From positions 51,897 to 115,896 of the forward strand of contig JAGATN010000009.1 of assembly GCA_017621225.1 (NCBI GenBank): a stretch of 64,000 nt of DNA. The letters are read 5' to 3'. This DNA comes from Muribaculaceae bacterium (GTDB lineage: Bacteria; Bacteroidota; Bacteroidia; Bacteroidales; Muribaculaceae). A program made the translations under genes and the position numbers. The notes beneath the pieces are model-generated. The model had not been told where the DNA came from. It ran no database searches and was given only the letters and a program-made list of their open reading frames with translations. Shown piece after piece: positions 54,906-63,880 of this stretch (position 1 is its first letter; each line of letters opens with the position of its first letter).

Positions 54906-55569
54906 TTTCGTTATGATTACGTAGTGATAATATGAAGTGTGTTAGAGATGTTATGTTTTTTACGCCGGGCGATGTCTCGAAACGGCTGTTGATGTCGATT
55001 CCGGCCATACGGGGGCGCATTGCGGCGATTATGCTGTCGATGTCGTCAGGGCCGATGCCTCCGCTCAGAAGATAGGGTGTCGACAACTCGTAGCCGTCGA
55101 GCTTGTGCCAGTCGAATTTTTTTCCTGATCCTCCGCGCGCGTCCGAAGCAGTATCGAATACAAAAAGGTCGGCAGTGCCTTCGTATGGCTTGATTTGGTT
55201 GAGGTCGGTGTCGTCGTCAAGTCCGAATGCTTTGAAAACCGTGAGGCCGAGCTGCTTTAATTTCGTGCAGGTGTCGGGCGATTCCGATCCGTGGAGCTGT
55301 ACTATTTTGAATCCGTATCTCTCAACGATGTCGAGCATCTCGTCGATGGGCTTGTCGACGAATACCGCTACCGGACGAATGAAATTGGGCAAGTCGGCTA
55401 TGATATTCGGATCTAACGAGCAGGCATTGCGCGGTGAAGGCTCATAGAATATGAATCCCATTAGCATCGGGGTGAGCGAGGCCACGGCAGCTATGTTTTC
55501 GGGAATGCAGTTGCCGCATACTTTTATCATCATGTCGCAATGGCGCGGCGTACAATCAATGCGTGTCAT
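54865..55569 (-). CDS. trpF: Phosphoribosylanthranilate isomerase
   Basis: Amadori isomerisation step of tryptophan synthesis. The core MIKVCGNCIPENIAAVAS, AVFVDKPIDEMLDIVERYGFKIVQLHG and PYLLSGGIGPDDID are typical. Two starts are possible: 55569 (overlaps trpC by 14 bp, preceded by A-rich sequence) or 55533 (12 residues shorter). The upstream one is listed because it allows coupling to trpC. The C-terminus overlaps trpA. Confidence 0.93.
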   Translation of the reverse strand: MTRIDCTPRHCDMMIKVCGNCIPENIAAVASLTPMLMGFIFYEPSPRNACSLDPNIIADLPNFIRPVAVFVDKPIDEMLDIVERYGFKIVQLHGSESPDTCTKLKQLGLTVFKAFGLDDDTDLNQIKPYEGTADLFVFDTASDARGGSGKKFDWHKLDGYELSTPYLLSGGIGPDDIDSIIAAMRPRMAGIDINSRFETSPGVKNITSLTHFILSLRNHNENEPSTTPFWEKTK

Positions 55570-56347
55570 TTATCAAAGTTTTTAGCGCGAGTGCGGGTGA
55601 ATCTGATTTCATTAAAGTTTCGCCTATCAGGAATGCAGAGTAGCCTTCGTTCGATAATCGCCGTATGTCGACACCTGTTTTTATGCCGCTCTCGGCTACC
55701 TTGACGGCGTTGGCCGGCAGCGATGACGCTATGGACAGCGATGCGTCGATGTCGGTGGCAAAGGTGCTTAGATTTCGATTGTTGACGCCTACCATATCGG
55801 CTTCGGCCACATATTTGGCGAGCTCGTCAGGGGAGTGTAGCTCGAGCAATACTTCGAGTTGTCGGCGATGCGCATAGTCGACGAGGCGTGATATTTCGTC
55901 GCGTGTAAGGGCCGAAGCTATTAGAAGTATGGCATCGGCACCGCACAGACGAGCTTGGTCGATCTGATATTCGTCGATTATGAAATCTTTTCGCAACAGG
56001 GGCAATGAAACGGCGTTGCGGGCCACGCAAAGATCGGTCAGCGATCCACCGAAAAATTGTGTGTCAGTGAGTATGGAGCAGGCGGCCGCTCCCGCCGACT
56101 CGTATCCCGCCACTATGTCATCCGCCATTGTCATGGGATGTATTTCGCCTTTCGATGGCGAACGGCGCTTGAATTCGGCTATTATGGCCGGCGATTTGTC
56201 GGAGAGCGACCGGCTCATCGACACCGTTTGCCGAGCTACCGCATCGGCCATTTCGGCCAATCTCTCCGGGCTTACGACTCCTTTTGAGGCGGCTATCTCC
56301 TTGCGCTTCGTTTCGATTATTCGTCGTAGTATGTTGGTTGTAGACAT
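55556..56347 (-). CDS. trpC: Indole-3-glycerol-phosphate synthase
   Basis: Forms the indole ring from CdRP. 263 residues from ATG 56347 (20 upstream in-frame codons overlap trpD). Motifs IIAEFKRRSPSKGEI, LLRKDFIIDEYQI, GVNNRNLSTF and AVKVAESGIKTGVDI carry the catalytic Lys and Glu of the family. Separate from TrpF, unlike the fused enterobacterial enzyme. Confidence 0.96.
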   Translation of the reverse strand: MSTTNILRRIIETKRKEIAASKGVVSPERLAEMADAVARQTVSMSRSLSDKSPAIIAEFKRRSPSKGEIHPMTMADDIVAGYESAGAAACSILTDTQFFGGSLTDLCVARNAVSLPLLRKDFIIDEYQIDQARLCGADAILLIASALTRDEISRLVDYAHRRQLEVLLELHSPDELAKYVAEADMVGVNNRNLSTFATDIDASLSIASSLPANAVKVAESGIKTGVDIRRLSNEGYSAFLIGETLMKSDSPALALKTLINDTH

Positions 56348-56351
56348 ATGC

Positions 56352-57347
56352 TTAGCTGTTGAGTGATAAAAAGCGATTGAATCTGTCGAGCGCGCGTCCG
56401 CTTTCAATCGATTCCTTGGCCTGACGTATTGCCTCGTTGATGGTTATGTCGTTGTCGAGTGTGCGTATGGCGAAGGCGGCATTGGCTATCACGCAATTTT
56501 TCTGCGCTTTGGTGGCTTTGTCGTTAAGCACGTTGTCAAATATGGCTGCCGCGTCGGCAAGAGTCTCGCCACCCGACAGCTCGGCCTGTTCGTATGTGTC
56601 AAATCCCAGCTCCTCCGGAATGTACAGACGTTCGCCTTCGATTGACGACACTTTGAATGGCGAGGTAAGCGATATTTCGTCGTAGCCGTCGAGCGAGTGT
56701 ACGATCGTGCAGTTTATCGATTCGTTTTGGGCAATGTATTTGTATAGGCGCATCAGCTTCAGGTTGTAGACGCCGAGCAGCTGATGTCGCGGCAGCATCG
56801 GGTTGACCAACGGTCCAAGCATATTGAAGAAAGTTCTTACGCCCAAGTTGCGGCGCACCTGGGCCACGCTTTTCAGCGCCGGCGAGAAGAATGGTGCATG
56901 CAGATAGCACACGCCGCTGTCGTCGAGTGATTTGTGCAGTACGTCGGGGTCAGACGAGAATTTCACCCCGTGCTGCTCGAGTACGTTCGACGCGCCCGAT
57001 ATGGAGCTTGCACCGTAATTGCCGTGTTTTACGACTTTTCGGCCCGTTCCGGCCACTACGAAGCATGAGCAGGTGGAGATGTTGAATGTGTTTTTGCCAT
57101 CGCCGCCGGTGCCTACTATGTCGATGGTTTTTACGTTACCGAAATCAATGGGTAGACGGCGTTCGAGTATGGCGTCGCGGAATCCCGCCAATTCGTCGGT
57201 GGTGATGCTTCGCATCAGAAATATGGTCATGAACGCTGACAACTGGCAGTCGTTATATTGTCCGTCGGCAATGTTAAAGAGCACGTCGCGGGCTTCCTCG
57301 CGAGTGAGATTTTTGTGCTCAAACAGCTTGTATAATATATTTTTCAT
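56352..57347 (-). CDS. trpD: Anthranilate phosphoribosyltransferase
   Basis: Transfers phosphoribosyl from PRPP to anthranilate. 331 residues with VGTGGDGKNTFNIST (PRPP binding), KHGNYGASSISGASNVLE and RTFFNMLGPLVNP. It lies 20 bp after trpG and is not fused to the amidotransferase domain. Confidence 0.96.
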   Translation of the reverse strand: MKNILYKLFEHKNLTREEARDVLFNIADGQYNDCQLSAFMTIFLMRSITTDELAGFRDAILERRLPIDFGNVKTIDIVGTGGDGKNTFNISTCSCFVVAGTGRKVVKHGNYGASSISGASNVLEQHGVKFSSDPDVLHKSLDDSGVCYLHAPFFSPALKSVAQVRRNLGVRTFFNMLGPLVNPMLPRHQLLGVYNLKLMRLYKYIAQNESINCTIVHSLDGYDEISLTSPFKVSSIEGERLYIPEELGFDTYEQAELSGGETLADAAAIFDNVLNDKATKAQKNCVIANAAFAIRTLDNDITINEAIRQAKESIESGRALDRFNRFLSLNS

Positions 57348-57367
57348 TTCATTTATCGGTTTTGTCG

Positions 57368-57955
57368 TTAGAAGCGGTCATTATCGGTCGTGTGGTTGAT
57401 CCAGTTTCTCAGTATGGTCAATCCGTCGGGCGTCAATATCGATTCGGGATGAAACTGCACCCCTCTTACGTCGAACTCCTTGTGGCGTAGGGCCATTATG
57501 CATCCGTGGTCGTCGGCGGCCGTCACTTCGAGGCAATCGGGAAGGTCATGCGAATCTACCGCCCATGAGTGGTAGCGACCTACCGGAAATCGTGTCGGCA
57601 AGCCTTTGAACAGGCATTCGTCGCCTTTGGTGACGTTTATGTCGGTCTGAATGCCGTGATACACCTCCGGCAGATTGACGAGCTTTGCGCCGAAACGTTC
57701 GCCTATGGCCTGATGGCCGAGGCATATGCCGAGAATGCTCTTTTTGTCGGCATATTCGACAAGCATTTCAGGCAGTATGCCTGCTTCGGACGGTATGCCG
57801 GGGCCGGGGGAGATTATTATCTTGTCGTAGTCGGCTATGACAGCAATGTCGATGCGGTCGTTTCGTGCCACGTCGGGATTTACGCCGAGGCTTCTCACGG
57901 CGTGAACTATGTTGTAGGTAAATGAGTCGTAATTGTCTAATATCAGTAGTTTCAT
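57368..57955 (-). CDS. trpG: Anthranilate synthase glutamine amidotransferase component
   Basis: Supplies ammonia to TrpE. 195 residues from ATG 57955 (12 further in-frame codons overlap trpE). LLILDNYDSFTYNIV, the nucleophile Cys in LGICLGHQAIGE, and GVQFHPESILT are the class I amidotransferase motifs. Confidence 0.95.
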   Translation of the reverse strand: MKLLILDNYDSFTYNIVHAVRSLGVNPDVARNDRIDIAVIADYDKIIISPGPGIPSEAGILPEMLVEYADKKSILGICLGHQAIGERFGAKLVNLPEVYHGIQTDINVTKGDECLFKGLPTRFPVGRYHSWAVDSHDLPDCLEVTAADDHGCIMALRHKEFDVRGVQFHPESILTPDGLTILRNWINHTTDNDRF

Positions 57956-57968
57956 TGTAATAGGTGTT

Positions 57969-59375
57969 TTAGTGTCCGAATTGGTCGGCATATGTTATGG
58001 CTTTGTTCAAAGCTCCGAGTTTGTTGTTGGTTTCCATGAGTTCATTTTCGGGTATGGAGCGTGCCACGATTCCCGCACCGGCCTGTGAATACAGCTTGTT
58101 GCCGTGCGACAAGAAGCTGCGTATCGTTATGGCCTGGTTGAGGTCGCCGTTAAATCCCATGTAGCCTATGCAACCGCCATATGTCATGCGGCTGTGCGGC
58201 TCTATCTCGTCTATGAGCTGCATGGCTCTTACTTTCGGAGCGCCACTGAGCGTTCCAGCCGGGAACGTGTTTGCAAACAACCTGTATCTGTCGGCGTCGT
58301 CGGGGAGCGTGGCCTTTACTCTCGACACCATGTGTATGACGTGCGAATAATACTGTATTTGTCGTAAAAATTCGATGCTTACCTTGCCGCCGCTTCTGCT
58401 CAAATCGTTTCGGGCGAGATCGACCAGCATTATATGTTCGGCATTCTCTTTTTCATCTTCCAGAAGCGCCTTGGCCAGTTCGTGGTCGCGAAGGTCGTTG
58501 CCGGTTCGTTTGAAGGTGCCTGCTATGGGGTCGATGAATGCCGTGTTGCCCTGTATTCGCAGATGGGTTTCGGGTGACGAACCGAACACTCTGAACGATC
58601 CGAAATCGAAATAAAACAGGTATGGCGACGGGTTTATGCACCGCAAGGCACGATACACGTTGAATTCGTCGCCACTGAATTCCTGCTCGAAACGGCGCGA
58701 AAGTACTATCTGGAACACGTCGCCACGATGAGCGTGGGCTATGCCCTTGCGCACCATTTGGCAATACTCGTCGTCGGTTATCGGCGAGGTTATGCGCTCG
58801 GATGCTCGAAACGGATATTGAGCCACGTTATGGTTGTGGAGCAGCGATATTATTTCATCGATGTCAGAGCTTTGTTGGGGCAAGCGGTTCTCGATGATGG
58901 TCATTTCGTTCTTGTAGTGGTTTACTTTTATTATGAATCGGTATAGCACATACATCATGTCAGGTATGGCATCGAATTCGGGCTGCTTTTTGCTTATATG
59001 AACGTTCTCGAAATATTTCACGGCATCGTAGGCCGTGTATCCGAACAGTCCGTTCATCGTCTCCGTTTCGGCCGATTCTATTTCGAAGCTGTCCATGTAG
59101 CTGCGCAGATGCTCGATCACGTCGTTTTTCTCGTTTACGGGTATCGAAAACGATGTGGCGTCGGGATACGATTTCGTGATTACGTCGGCGGCCACTTTAT
59201 ACGAGCCTATCGGCTGCACTCCGATAAACGATATGCTGTTTTGCGACGTATGGTAGTCGCTACTTTCGAGCAGTGCCGATTGGGGGTACAGATCGCGTAT
59301 TTTCAGATATATGCCTACCGGTGTTTCGAGGTCGGCCGGTATGGTGCGGGTTTCCGATATTATTTTGTGAAGCAT
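57969..59375 (-). CDS. trpE: Anthranilate synthase component I
   Basis: Converts chorismate to anthranilate. 468 residues; the N-terminal SALLESSD (LLES at 35-38) is the tryptophan feedback-binding motif. The chorismate-binding domain has GSSPETHLRI, DPIAGTFKRTGND, LVDLARNDLSRS and FPAGTLSGAPKVRAM. A MITE-like element ends 16 bp upstream of its ATG, so the native ribosome-binding region abuts inserted DNA. Confidence 0.96.
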   Translation of the reverse strand: MLHKIISETRTIPADLETPVGIYLKIRDLYPQSALLESSDYHTSQNSISFIGVQPIGSYKVAADVITKSYPDATSFSIPVNEKNDVIEHLRSYMDSFEIESAETETMNGLFGYTAYDAVKYFENVHISKKQPEFDAIPDMMYVLYRFIIKVNHYKNEMTIIENRLPQQSSDIDEIISLLHNHNVAQYPFRASERITSPITDDEYCQMVRKGIAHAHRGDVFQIVLSRRFEQEFSGDEFNVYRALRCINPSPYLFYFDFGSFRVFGSSPETHLRIQGNTAFIDPIAGTFKRTGNDLRDHELAKALLEDEKENAEHIMLVDLARNDLSRSGGKVSIEFLRQIQYYSHVIHMVSRVKATLPDDADRYRLFANTFPAGTLSGAPKVRAMQLIDEIEPHSRMTYGGCIGYMGFNGDLNQAITIRSFLSHGNKLYSQAGAGIVARSIPENELMETNNKLGALNKAITYADQFGH

Positions 59376-59388
59376 GTTTCGTGAAATT

Positions 59389-59556
59389 TAAGAGTATGTT
59401 TACTTTTGGCTTATGTTAAGATTTAGATAGCATTTCAGAGTATGTTTTGTGATTGAGTGAAGGAGTTATGGGGTGCCATAACGACTGAATGAAATCGCCA
59501 AACAGAACTGAAAGGCCTCTAAAGATTTCATAAAATTAAATGTAAACATACTCTAA
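59389..59556. mobile_element. MITE-like element (162 bp) with TAA target duplication
   Basis: Perfect 12-bp terminal inverted repeats GAGTATGTTTAC (59392-59403) and GTAAACATACTC (59542-59553) bound 162 bp with no open frame. TAA flanks both ends (59389-59391, 59554-59556), as left by IS5-type transposases that target TNA sites. A partial inner copy GAGTATGTTTTGTG starts at 59438. It fills almost the whole 200-bp gap between trpB and trpE. Non-autonomous; the mobilising transposase is not in the window. Confidence 0.82.
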
Positions 59557-59575
59557 GTTATGTACGCTATGATTA

Positions 59576-60787
59576 TTATATGTTGATGTATTGCAGATAC
59601 GTGTTCATGTCCTTGTCGCCGCGCCCCGACAGGTTTATCACCACAACGTCGTCGGGTTTGAATTTTTTCTTCCCGAGCACTCCGAGTGCGTGCGCGCTCT
59701 CGAGCGCCGGAATTATGCCTTCGGCGCGAGTGAGCTGCATTGCGCCTTCGAGGGCTTCGGTGTCGGTTACGGCTATCACTTCCGATCGGTGCGACGTGGC
59801 CAGATATGCGTGCAGCGGGCCTATTCCGGGGTAGTCGAGGCCGGCCGATATCGAGTACGGTTCTATTATCTGTCCGTCGGGGGTCTGCATCACCAAGGTT
59901 CTTGCTCCGTGTATTATACCCTCTCGCCCGAGCTTTATGGTGGCTGCGCTCTCATTGGTATCAATGCCTTTTCCGGCGGCTTCTGCGGCAATCAACCTTA
60001 CTTTGTCGTTGTCGATGAAATGATAGAAGGCACCGGCGGCATTGCTGCCACCGCCAACGCATGCCACCACATAGTCGGGGTATGAGCGACCCGTTTGCTG
60101 CTTCAACTGCCACATCATCTCCTCGCTTATCACCGATTGAAAGCGTGCCACCATTTCGGGGTAGGGATGTGGCCCCACGGTGCTCCCGATCACGTAAAAC
60201 GTGTCGGCCGGGTGGCAGCACCAGTCACGTATGGCTTCGTTGGTGGCATCTTTCAGCGTTTTGTTGCCCGATGTCACCGGCACTACCTTTGCGCCGAGCA
60301 TTTTCATGCGCTGCACGTTGGGCTGTTGTCGGGCTATGTCGGTGGCACCCATGTACACTATGCACTCAAGGCCCTCGAGCGCGCACACCGTCGCGGTGGC
60401 CACTCCGTGTTGTCCGGCTCCCGTTTCGGCTATGATGCGCGTTTTGCCCATGCGTTTTGCCAGCAATACCGATCCGATGGCATTGTTTATTTTGTGTGCG
60501 CCCGTATGGTTGAGGTCTTCGCGTTTGAGATATATGTTGGTGTTGTAGATTCGGCTGAGTGCTTCGGCCTTGTAAAGGGGCGAAGGGCGTCCTACGTAGT
60601 CGCGCAGGAGTTTGTTGAATTCGTCATTGAACCGTTTGTCGTCGATGGCTGAATAGAATGCCTCTTTTAGCGTTTCGACGTTTTTGTGTAGTATTTCAGG
60701 TATGTACGCTCCGCCGAAGCGGCCATAATAACCGTTGTCGTCTACCGGCAGTTGGTGTTTGGGTTTGATGGTGGTGGTCTGTGACAT
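59576..60787 (-). CDS. trpB: Tryptophan synthase beta chain
   Basis: PLP enzyme that condenses indole with serine. 403 residues from the ATG at 60787; PLP-binding Lys99 is in [11 protein letters not shown], with [11 protein letters not shown] and GGGSNAA-type phosphate loop. An open frame extends to 60889 through the terminator hairpin and is rejected as the start because the family sequence begins at [12 protein letters not shown]. First structural gene of the operon, downstream of a leader and attenuator. Confidence 0.96.
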   Translation of the reverse strand: MSQTTTIKPKHQLPVDDNGYYGRFGGAYIPEILHKNVETLKEAFYSAIDDKRFNDEFNKLLRDYVGRPSPLYKAEALSRIYNTNIYLKREDLNHTGAHKINNAIGSVLLAKRMGKTRIIAETGAGQHGVATATVCALEGLECIVYMGATDIARQQPNVQRMKMLGAKVVPVTSGNKTLKDATNEAIRDWCCHPADTFYVIGSTVGPHPYPEMVARFQSVISEEMMWQLKQQTGRSYPDYVVACVGGGSNAAGAFYHFIDNDKVRLIAAEAAGKGIDTNESAATIKLGREGIIHGARTLVMQTPDGQIIEPYSISAGLDYPGIGPLHAYLATSHRSEVIAVTDTEALEGAMQLTRAEGIIPALESAHALGVLGKKKFKPDDVVVINLSGRGDKDMNTYLQYINI

Positions 60788-60805
60788 TGTTGTATGTATT
60801 GTAAT

Positions 60806-60847
60806 AAAAAAAGCAAGCCGCCGATGTGTTGCATCGGCGGCTTGCTC
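60806..60847 (-). terminator. trp attenuator (rho-independent terminator in the leader)
   Basis: A GC-rich 14-bp stem, GCAAGCCGCCGATG / CATCGGCGGCTTGC with a 5-nt loop, followed by seven T's, lies between the leader peptide and trpB on the minus strand. The 3' arm core CATCGGCGG (60818-60826) is repeated exactly inside the leader peptide gene at 60911-60919, so that segment can pair with the 5' arm and prevent the terminator. Confidence 0.9.
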
Positions 60848-60885
60848 GTGTATGTTGGTTTTGTTTACTTCACGCAATTGATCAT

Positions 60886-60969
60886 TCATTTAACCTCGCA
60901 AAAGGTTTGTCCGCCGATGTTGTACCGGAGGCGCCACCAATATTGAGTGTTAAAGTTATTGATCTTCAT
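60886..60969 (-). CDS. trpL: trp leader peptide with tandem Trp codons
   Basis: A 27-codon frame too short for usual gene calls. It reads [17 protein letters not shown] at the start, with adjacent Trp codons at positions 11-12 (60934-60939), and ends in CEVK before TGA. The promoter is 21 bp upstream and the attenuator hairpin downstream. A ribosome stalled at the Trp pair would leave the repeated CATCGGCGG segment (about 14 nt downstream) free to form the antiterminator. This is the classical attenuation logic; function is inferred from structure. Confidence 0.85.
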   Translation of the reverse strand: MKINNFNTQYWWRLRYNIGGQTFCEVK

Positions 60970-60989
60970 AAAATGACGTTTTGATGTCG

Positions 60990-61020
60990 CAAAAATATGC
61001 ATATTTATCGTATTAACAAA
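60990..61020 (-). promoter_or_regulatory. trp operon promoter
   Basis: On the minus strand TTTG (61017-61020), 19 nt spacer, TATTTTTG (60990-60997), a full Bacteroidota match. Transcription would start about 14 nt before the leader-peptide ATG. Confidence 0.82.
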
Positions 61021-61101
61021 ATAATTTGTCAAAAAGTTACGAAATAAAATTATTGTGCGACTTTTTTCTACAATTTATAAATGCGTTTTAGCGTTTGTAT
61101 G

Positions 61102-61656
61102 TCATTCGTTTGGCTCTGATTCGTAGCGATATATGTCGACGAGCTTTATGTTGAATTTCAATGCCGAGTACGGAGGTATGATGCCTTGTTGTACGTCTCC
61201 ATAACCTTGTCCGTAAGGTATTATGGTTTCGCAGCTGTCGCCTACGTGCATGTCGCACAATACGAGTTGCCATCCGGGAATCATATCCGACACCTTGAAA
61301 CGGTATATGCTGTCGCCGTCGGCGGTGTTGGCATATGACGAGTCGAATGCCACGTCGTTGTAAAGCACGCCTTTGTATTTTACGTCGACATAGCTCGTGA
61401 GCATTGGCGAAAGATTGTTTTCGGTCTGGCTACGGTCGTTGAAGTATTTTATCAGCACGCCCGACGTCGGATACCAAGCCGGTTGCACCAATCGATAGTA
61501 CGGTTCGCCATAATCACCTTTTTTCGAGGCTTGTTCGTTGTACCATTGGTTATTTGCGATTCGCCATTCTTCATAGTCGTTCCACAAATTATTGTGATGG
61601 CACGCGCACAATGCCACGAGTATCAATCCGCTTATAATAAAAGGAAGTTTCTTCAT
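61102..61656 (-). CDS. FKBP-type peptidyl-prolyl isomerase lipoprotein
   Basis: A 184-residue lipoprotein (ends LVALCAC of the signal; Cys about 19). The C-terminal FKBP domain has YVDVKYKGVLYNDVAFDSSYAN, IPGWQLVLCDMHVGDSCETIIPYGQGYG and GIIPPYSALKFNIKLVDI, the active-site loop of the family. It probably assists folding of exported proteins. It follows lemA by 17 bp in the glyS direction. Confidence 0.88.
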   Translation of the reverse strand: MKKLPFIISGLILVALCACHHNNLWNDYEEWRIANNQWYNEQASKKGDYGEPYYRLVQPAWYPTSGVLIKYFNDRSQTENNLSPMLTSYVDVKYKGVLYNDVAFDSSYANTADGDSIYRFKVSDMIPGWQLVLCDMHVGDSCETIIPYGQGYGDVQQGIIPPYSALKFNIKLVDIYRYESEPNE

Positions 61657-61673
61657 GATGCTTCAAACGCTGT

Positions 61674-62255
61674 TTAAAATTCTACTTTAGGTGCGGTTTG
61701 TGCTCCGGCTTCGGCCTTGAATTGCGGCTTTGCATCGAATCCGAACCATCCGGCATAAATTACGGTAGGAAACTTCTTTATGGCGGTGTTGTAGGTGGCT
61801 ACGGCTTCGGTGTATCGTCCGCGCGCGGTAGCTACGCGATTTTCCGTGCCTTCGAGTTGCACTTGCAGATCCTTGAAGTTTTCGTTGGCCTTAAGGTCGG
61901 GATAAGCTTCGGTTACTGCGAGCAGCGATTTGAGGGCGCCCGTGAGTTCGTTTTGTGCTTCCTGGAACTTTGCGAGGTTTTCTTCGTTGAGTTCCTCGGC
62001 CGATATGTTTATCGAGGTCGCTTTTGCACGAGCCTCGGTCACCTTTTCGAGCGTGGCGCTCTCATGGGTGGCATATCCCTTCACCGTGCTGACGAGATTG
62101 GGTATGAGGTCGGCGCGGCGCTGATATTGGTTTTCTACTTCGGCCCATGATTGCTCTACGGATTGCTGCTTCTCTACGAGACTGTTGTAATTGCATGAGC
62201 TTAACGACAGAGCAATTGCGATGGCAATCAATATGGATGTTAATTTCATTTTCAT
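61674..62255 (-). CDS. lemA: LemA-family lipoprotein
   Basis: A 193-residue protein with a lipobox (IALSLSSC) and the long-helix LemA fold: YNSLVEKQQSVEQSWAEVENQYQRRADLIPNLV and AYPDLKANENFKDLQVQLEGTENRV (split here for length, residues 22-54 and 118-142). LemA proteins are coiled-coil membrane-anchored proteins of unclear function. It lies between glyS (29 bp) and the FKBP gene, probably one transcript. Confidence 0.93.
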   Translation of the reverse strand: MKMKLTSILIAIAIALSLSSCNYNSLVEKQQSVEQSWAEVENQYQRRADLIPNLVSTVKGYATHESATLEKVTEARAKATSINISAEELNEENLAKFQEAQNELTGALKSLLAVTEAYPDLKANENFKDLQVQLEGTENRVATARGRYTEAVATYNTAIKKFPTVIYAGWFGFDAKPQFKAEAGAQTAPKVEF

Positions 62256-62283
62256 GTTTTAATTATGTTGATGTTGGTGTGTG

Positions 62284-63828
62284 TTATCCGAGTTTGCGGA
62301 GAAGCGAAGTTATGCTTACGCTGTCATGTATGAGTTTGTGCAGTTCGGCGATGTTTACGCGCGTTTGCTGCATCGAGTCGCGTTCGCGCAGGGTCACAGT
62401 GTTGTCCTCGAGAGTCTGATGGTCGACGGTGATGCAGTAGGGGGTACCTATGGCATCCTGACGGCGATAACGTTTTCCTATCGAATCTTTTTCGTCGTAA
62501 CGTGTGGCGAAGTCAAACTTGAGGTCGTTGACTATTTCGCGTGCCTTTTCGGGCAGGCCATCCTTGCGAACCAACGGCATTACGGCGCATTTCACCGGTG
62601 CCAGGGGCGCCGGGAGATGCAATACCACGCGCTTGTCGCCCCCTTCGAGCTGCTGCTCCTCGTAGCTTGAGCACAATACCGACAGGAACATGCGGTCAAC
62701 GCCTATCGAAGTTTCGATGACGTAGGGAGTGTAGCTTTCGTTGAGCTCCGGATCGAAGTACTTGATGTTCTTGCCGGAGTATTTTTCATGCTGCGAAAGG
62801 TCGAAGTTGGTGCGAGAGTGGATGCCTTCCACTTCCTTGAATCCGAAAGGCATTTCGAATTCGATGTCGGTGGCTGCATTGGCGTAGTGCGCCAGCTTGT
62901 CGTGGTCATGGTAGCGATATTTGGCGTCGCCGAGACCCAGGGCTTTGTGCCATTTTAGGCGCCACTCTTTCCACGTGGCAAACCATTTCAGTTCTTCGCC
63001 GGGGCGTACGAAAAATTGCATTTCCATCTGTTCGAATTCGCGCATGCGGAATATGAACTGACGTGCCACGATTTCGTTACGGAAGGCCTTTCCTATCTGA
63101 GCTATGCCGAAGGGGAGGCGCATGCGACCGGTCTTCTGCACGTTGAGGTAGTTGACAAATATGCCTTGTGCCGTTTCAGGACGCAGGTAAACGGTCATTG
63201 CGCCGTCGGCCGTGCTGCCCATTTCGGTGCGGAACATGAGGTTGAACTGACGTACTTCCGTCCAGTTTTTGGTGCCGGATATGGGGCATACTATTTCCTG
63301 GTCGATTATTATCTGACGCAATTCGTCGAGATTGTTGTCGTTCATCGCTTTTGCAAAACGTTCGTGGAGTGCGTCGCGTTTTGCTTTTGTTTCCAATACT
63401 CTGGGATTGGTTTCGCGGAACAGGGCTTCATCGAAGCTGTCGCCGAAGCGCTTCTTTGCTTTGGCTACCTCTTTTTCAATTTTATCGTCGATTTTTGCGA
63501 GTTCATCCTCAATCAGCACGTCGGCGCGATAACGTTTCTTCGAATCGCGATTGTCAATCAACGGATCGTTGAAAGCGTCAACGTGTCCCGATGCCTTCCA
63601 GATGGTCGGGTGCATGAATATGGCTGAATCGATGCCCACTATGTTCTCGTGCAGGAGAGTCATGGCATCCCACCAGTAGCGTTTGATATTGTTTTTCATC
63701 TCAACGCCGTTCTGACCGTAGTCGTAAACGGCAGCGAGTCCGTCGTATATTTCACTTGACTGGAATACAAACCCGTATTCCTTGGCATGAGATACTATCT
63801 TTTTGAAAACTTCGTCTTGTTGTGCCAT
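62284..63828 (-). CDS. glyS: Glycyl-tRNA synthetase (dimeric type)
   Basis: Class II aminoacyl-tRNA synthetase that charges tRNA-Gly, 514 residues, single-chain alpha2 type. EYGFVFQSSEIYDGLAAVYDYGQNGVEMK starts the catalytic core; RPETAQGIFVNYLNVQ, KAFRNEIVARQFIFRMREFEQME (motif 2) and FIETSIGVDRMFLSVL-type VIETSIGVDRMFLSVL (motif 3) follow. A C-terminal anticodon-binding domain ends the protein. The segments are given in part only. A full Bacteroidota promoter is directly upstream. Confidence 0.97.
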   Translation of the reverse strand: MAQQDEVFKKIVSHAKEYGFVFQSSEIYDGLAAVYDYGQNGVEMKNNIKRYWWDAMTLLHENIVGIDSAIFMHPTIWKASGHVDAFNDPLIDNRDSKKRYRADVLIEDELAKIDDKIEKEVAKAKKRFGDSFDEALFRETNPRVLETKAKRDALHERFAKAMNDNNLDELRQIIIDQEIVCPISGTKNWTEVRQFNLMFRTEMGSTADGAMTVYLRPETAQGIFVNYLNVQKTGRMRLPFGIAQIGKAFRNEIVARQFIFRMREFEQMEMQFFVRPGEELKWFATWKEWRLKWHKALGLGDAKYRYHDHDKLAHYANAATDIEFEMPFGFKEVEGIHSRTNFDLSQHEKYSGKNIKYFDPELNESYTPYVIETSIGVDRMFLSVLCSSYEEQQLEGGDKRVVLHLPAPLAPVKCAVMPLVRKDGLPEKAREIVNDLKFDFATRYDEKDSIGKRYRRQDAIGTPYCITVDHQTLEDNTVTLRERDSMQQTRVNIAELHKLIHDSVSITSLLRKLG

Positions 63829-63848
63829 AATTTTATTTTTTTACCTCG

Positions 63849-63880
63849 CAAATTTACACATTTTTTCTGATTTGGGCAAA
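63849..63880 (-). promoter_or_regulatory. glyS promoter
   Basis: Minus strand TTTG (63877-63880), 20 nt spacer, TAAATTTG (63849-63856), a perfect match; leader of about 14-20 nt before glyS. Nothing further is visible up to the window edge at 64000. Confidence 0.85.

Noticed and set aside
60788-60889. N-terminal 34-residue extension of trpB
   Set aside because: It runs through the attenuator hairpin and lies before the conserved TrpB start; kept only as a note on the ATGA overlap with the leader stop.
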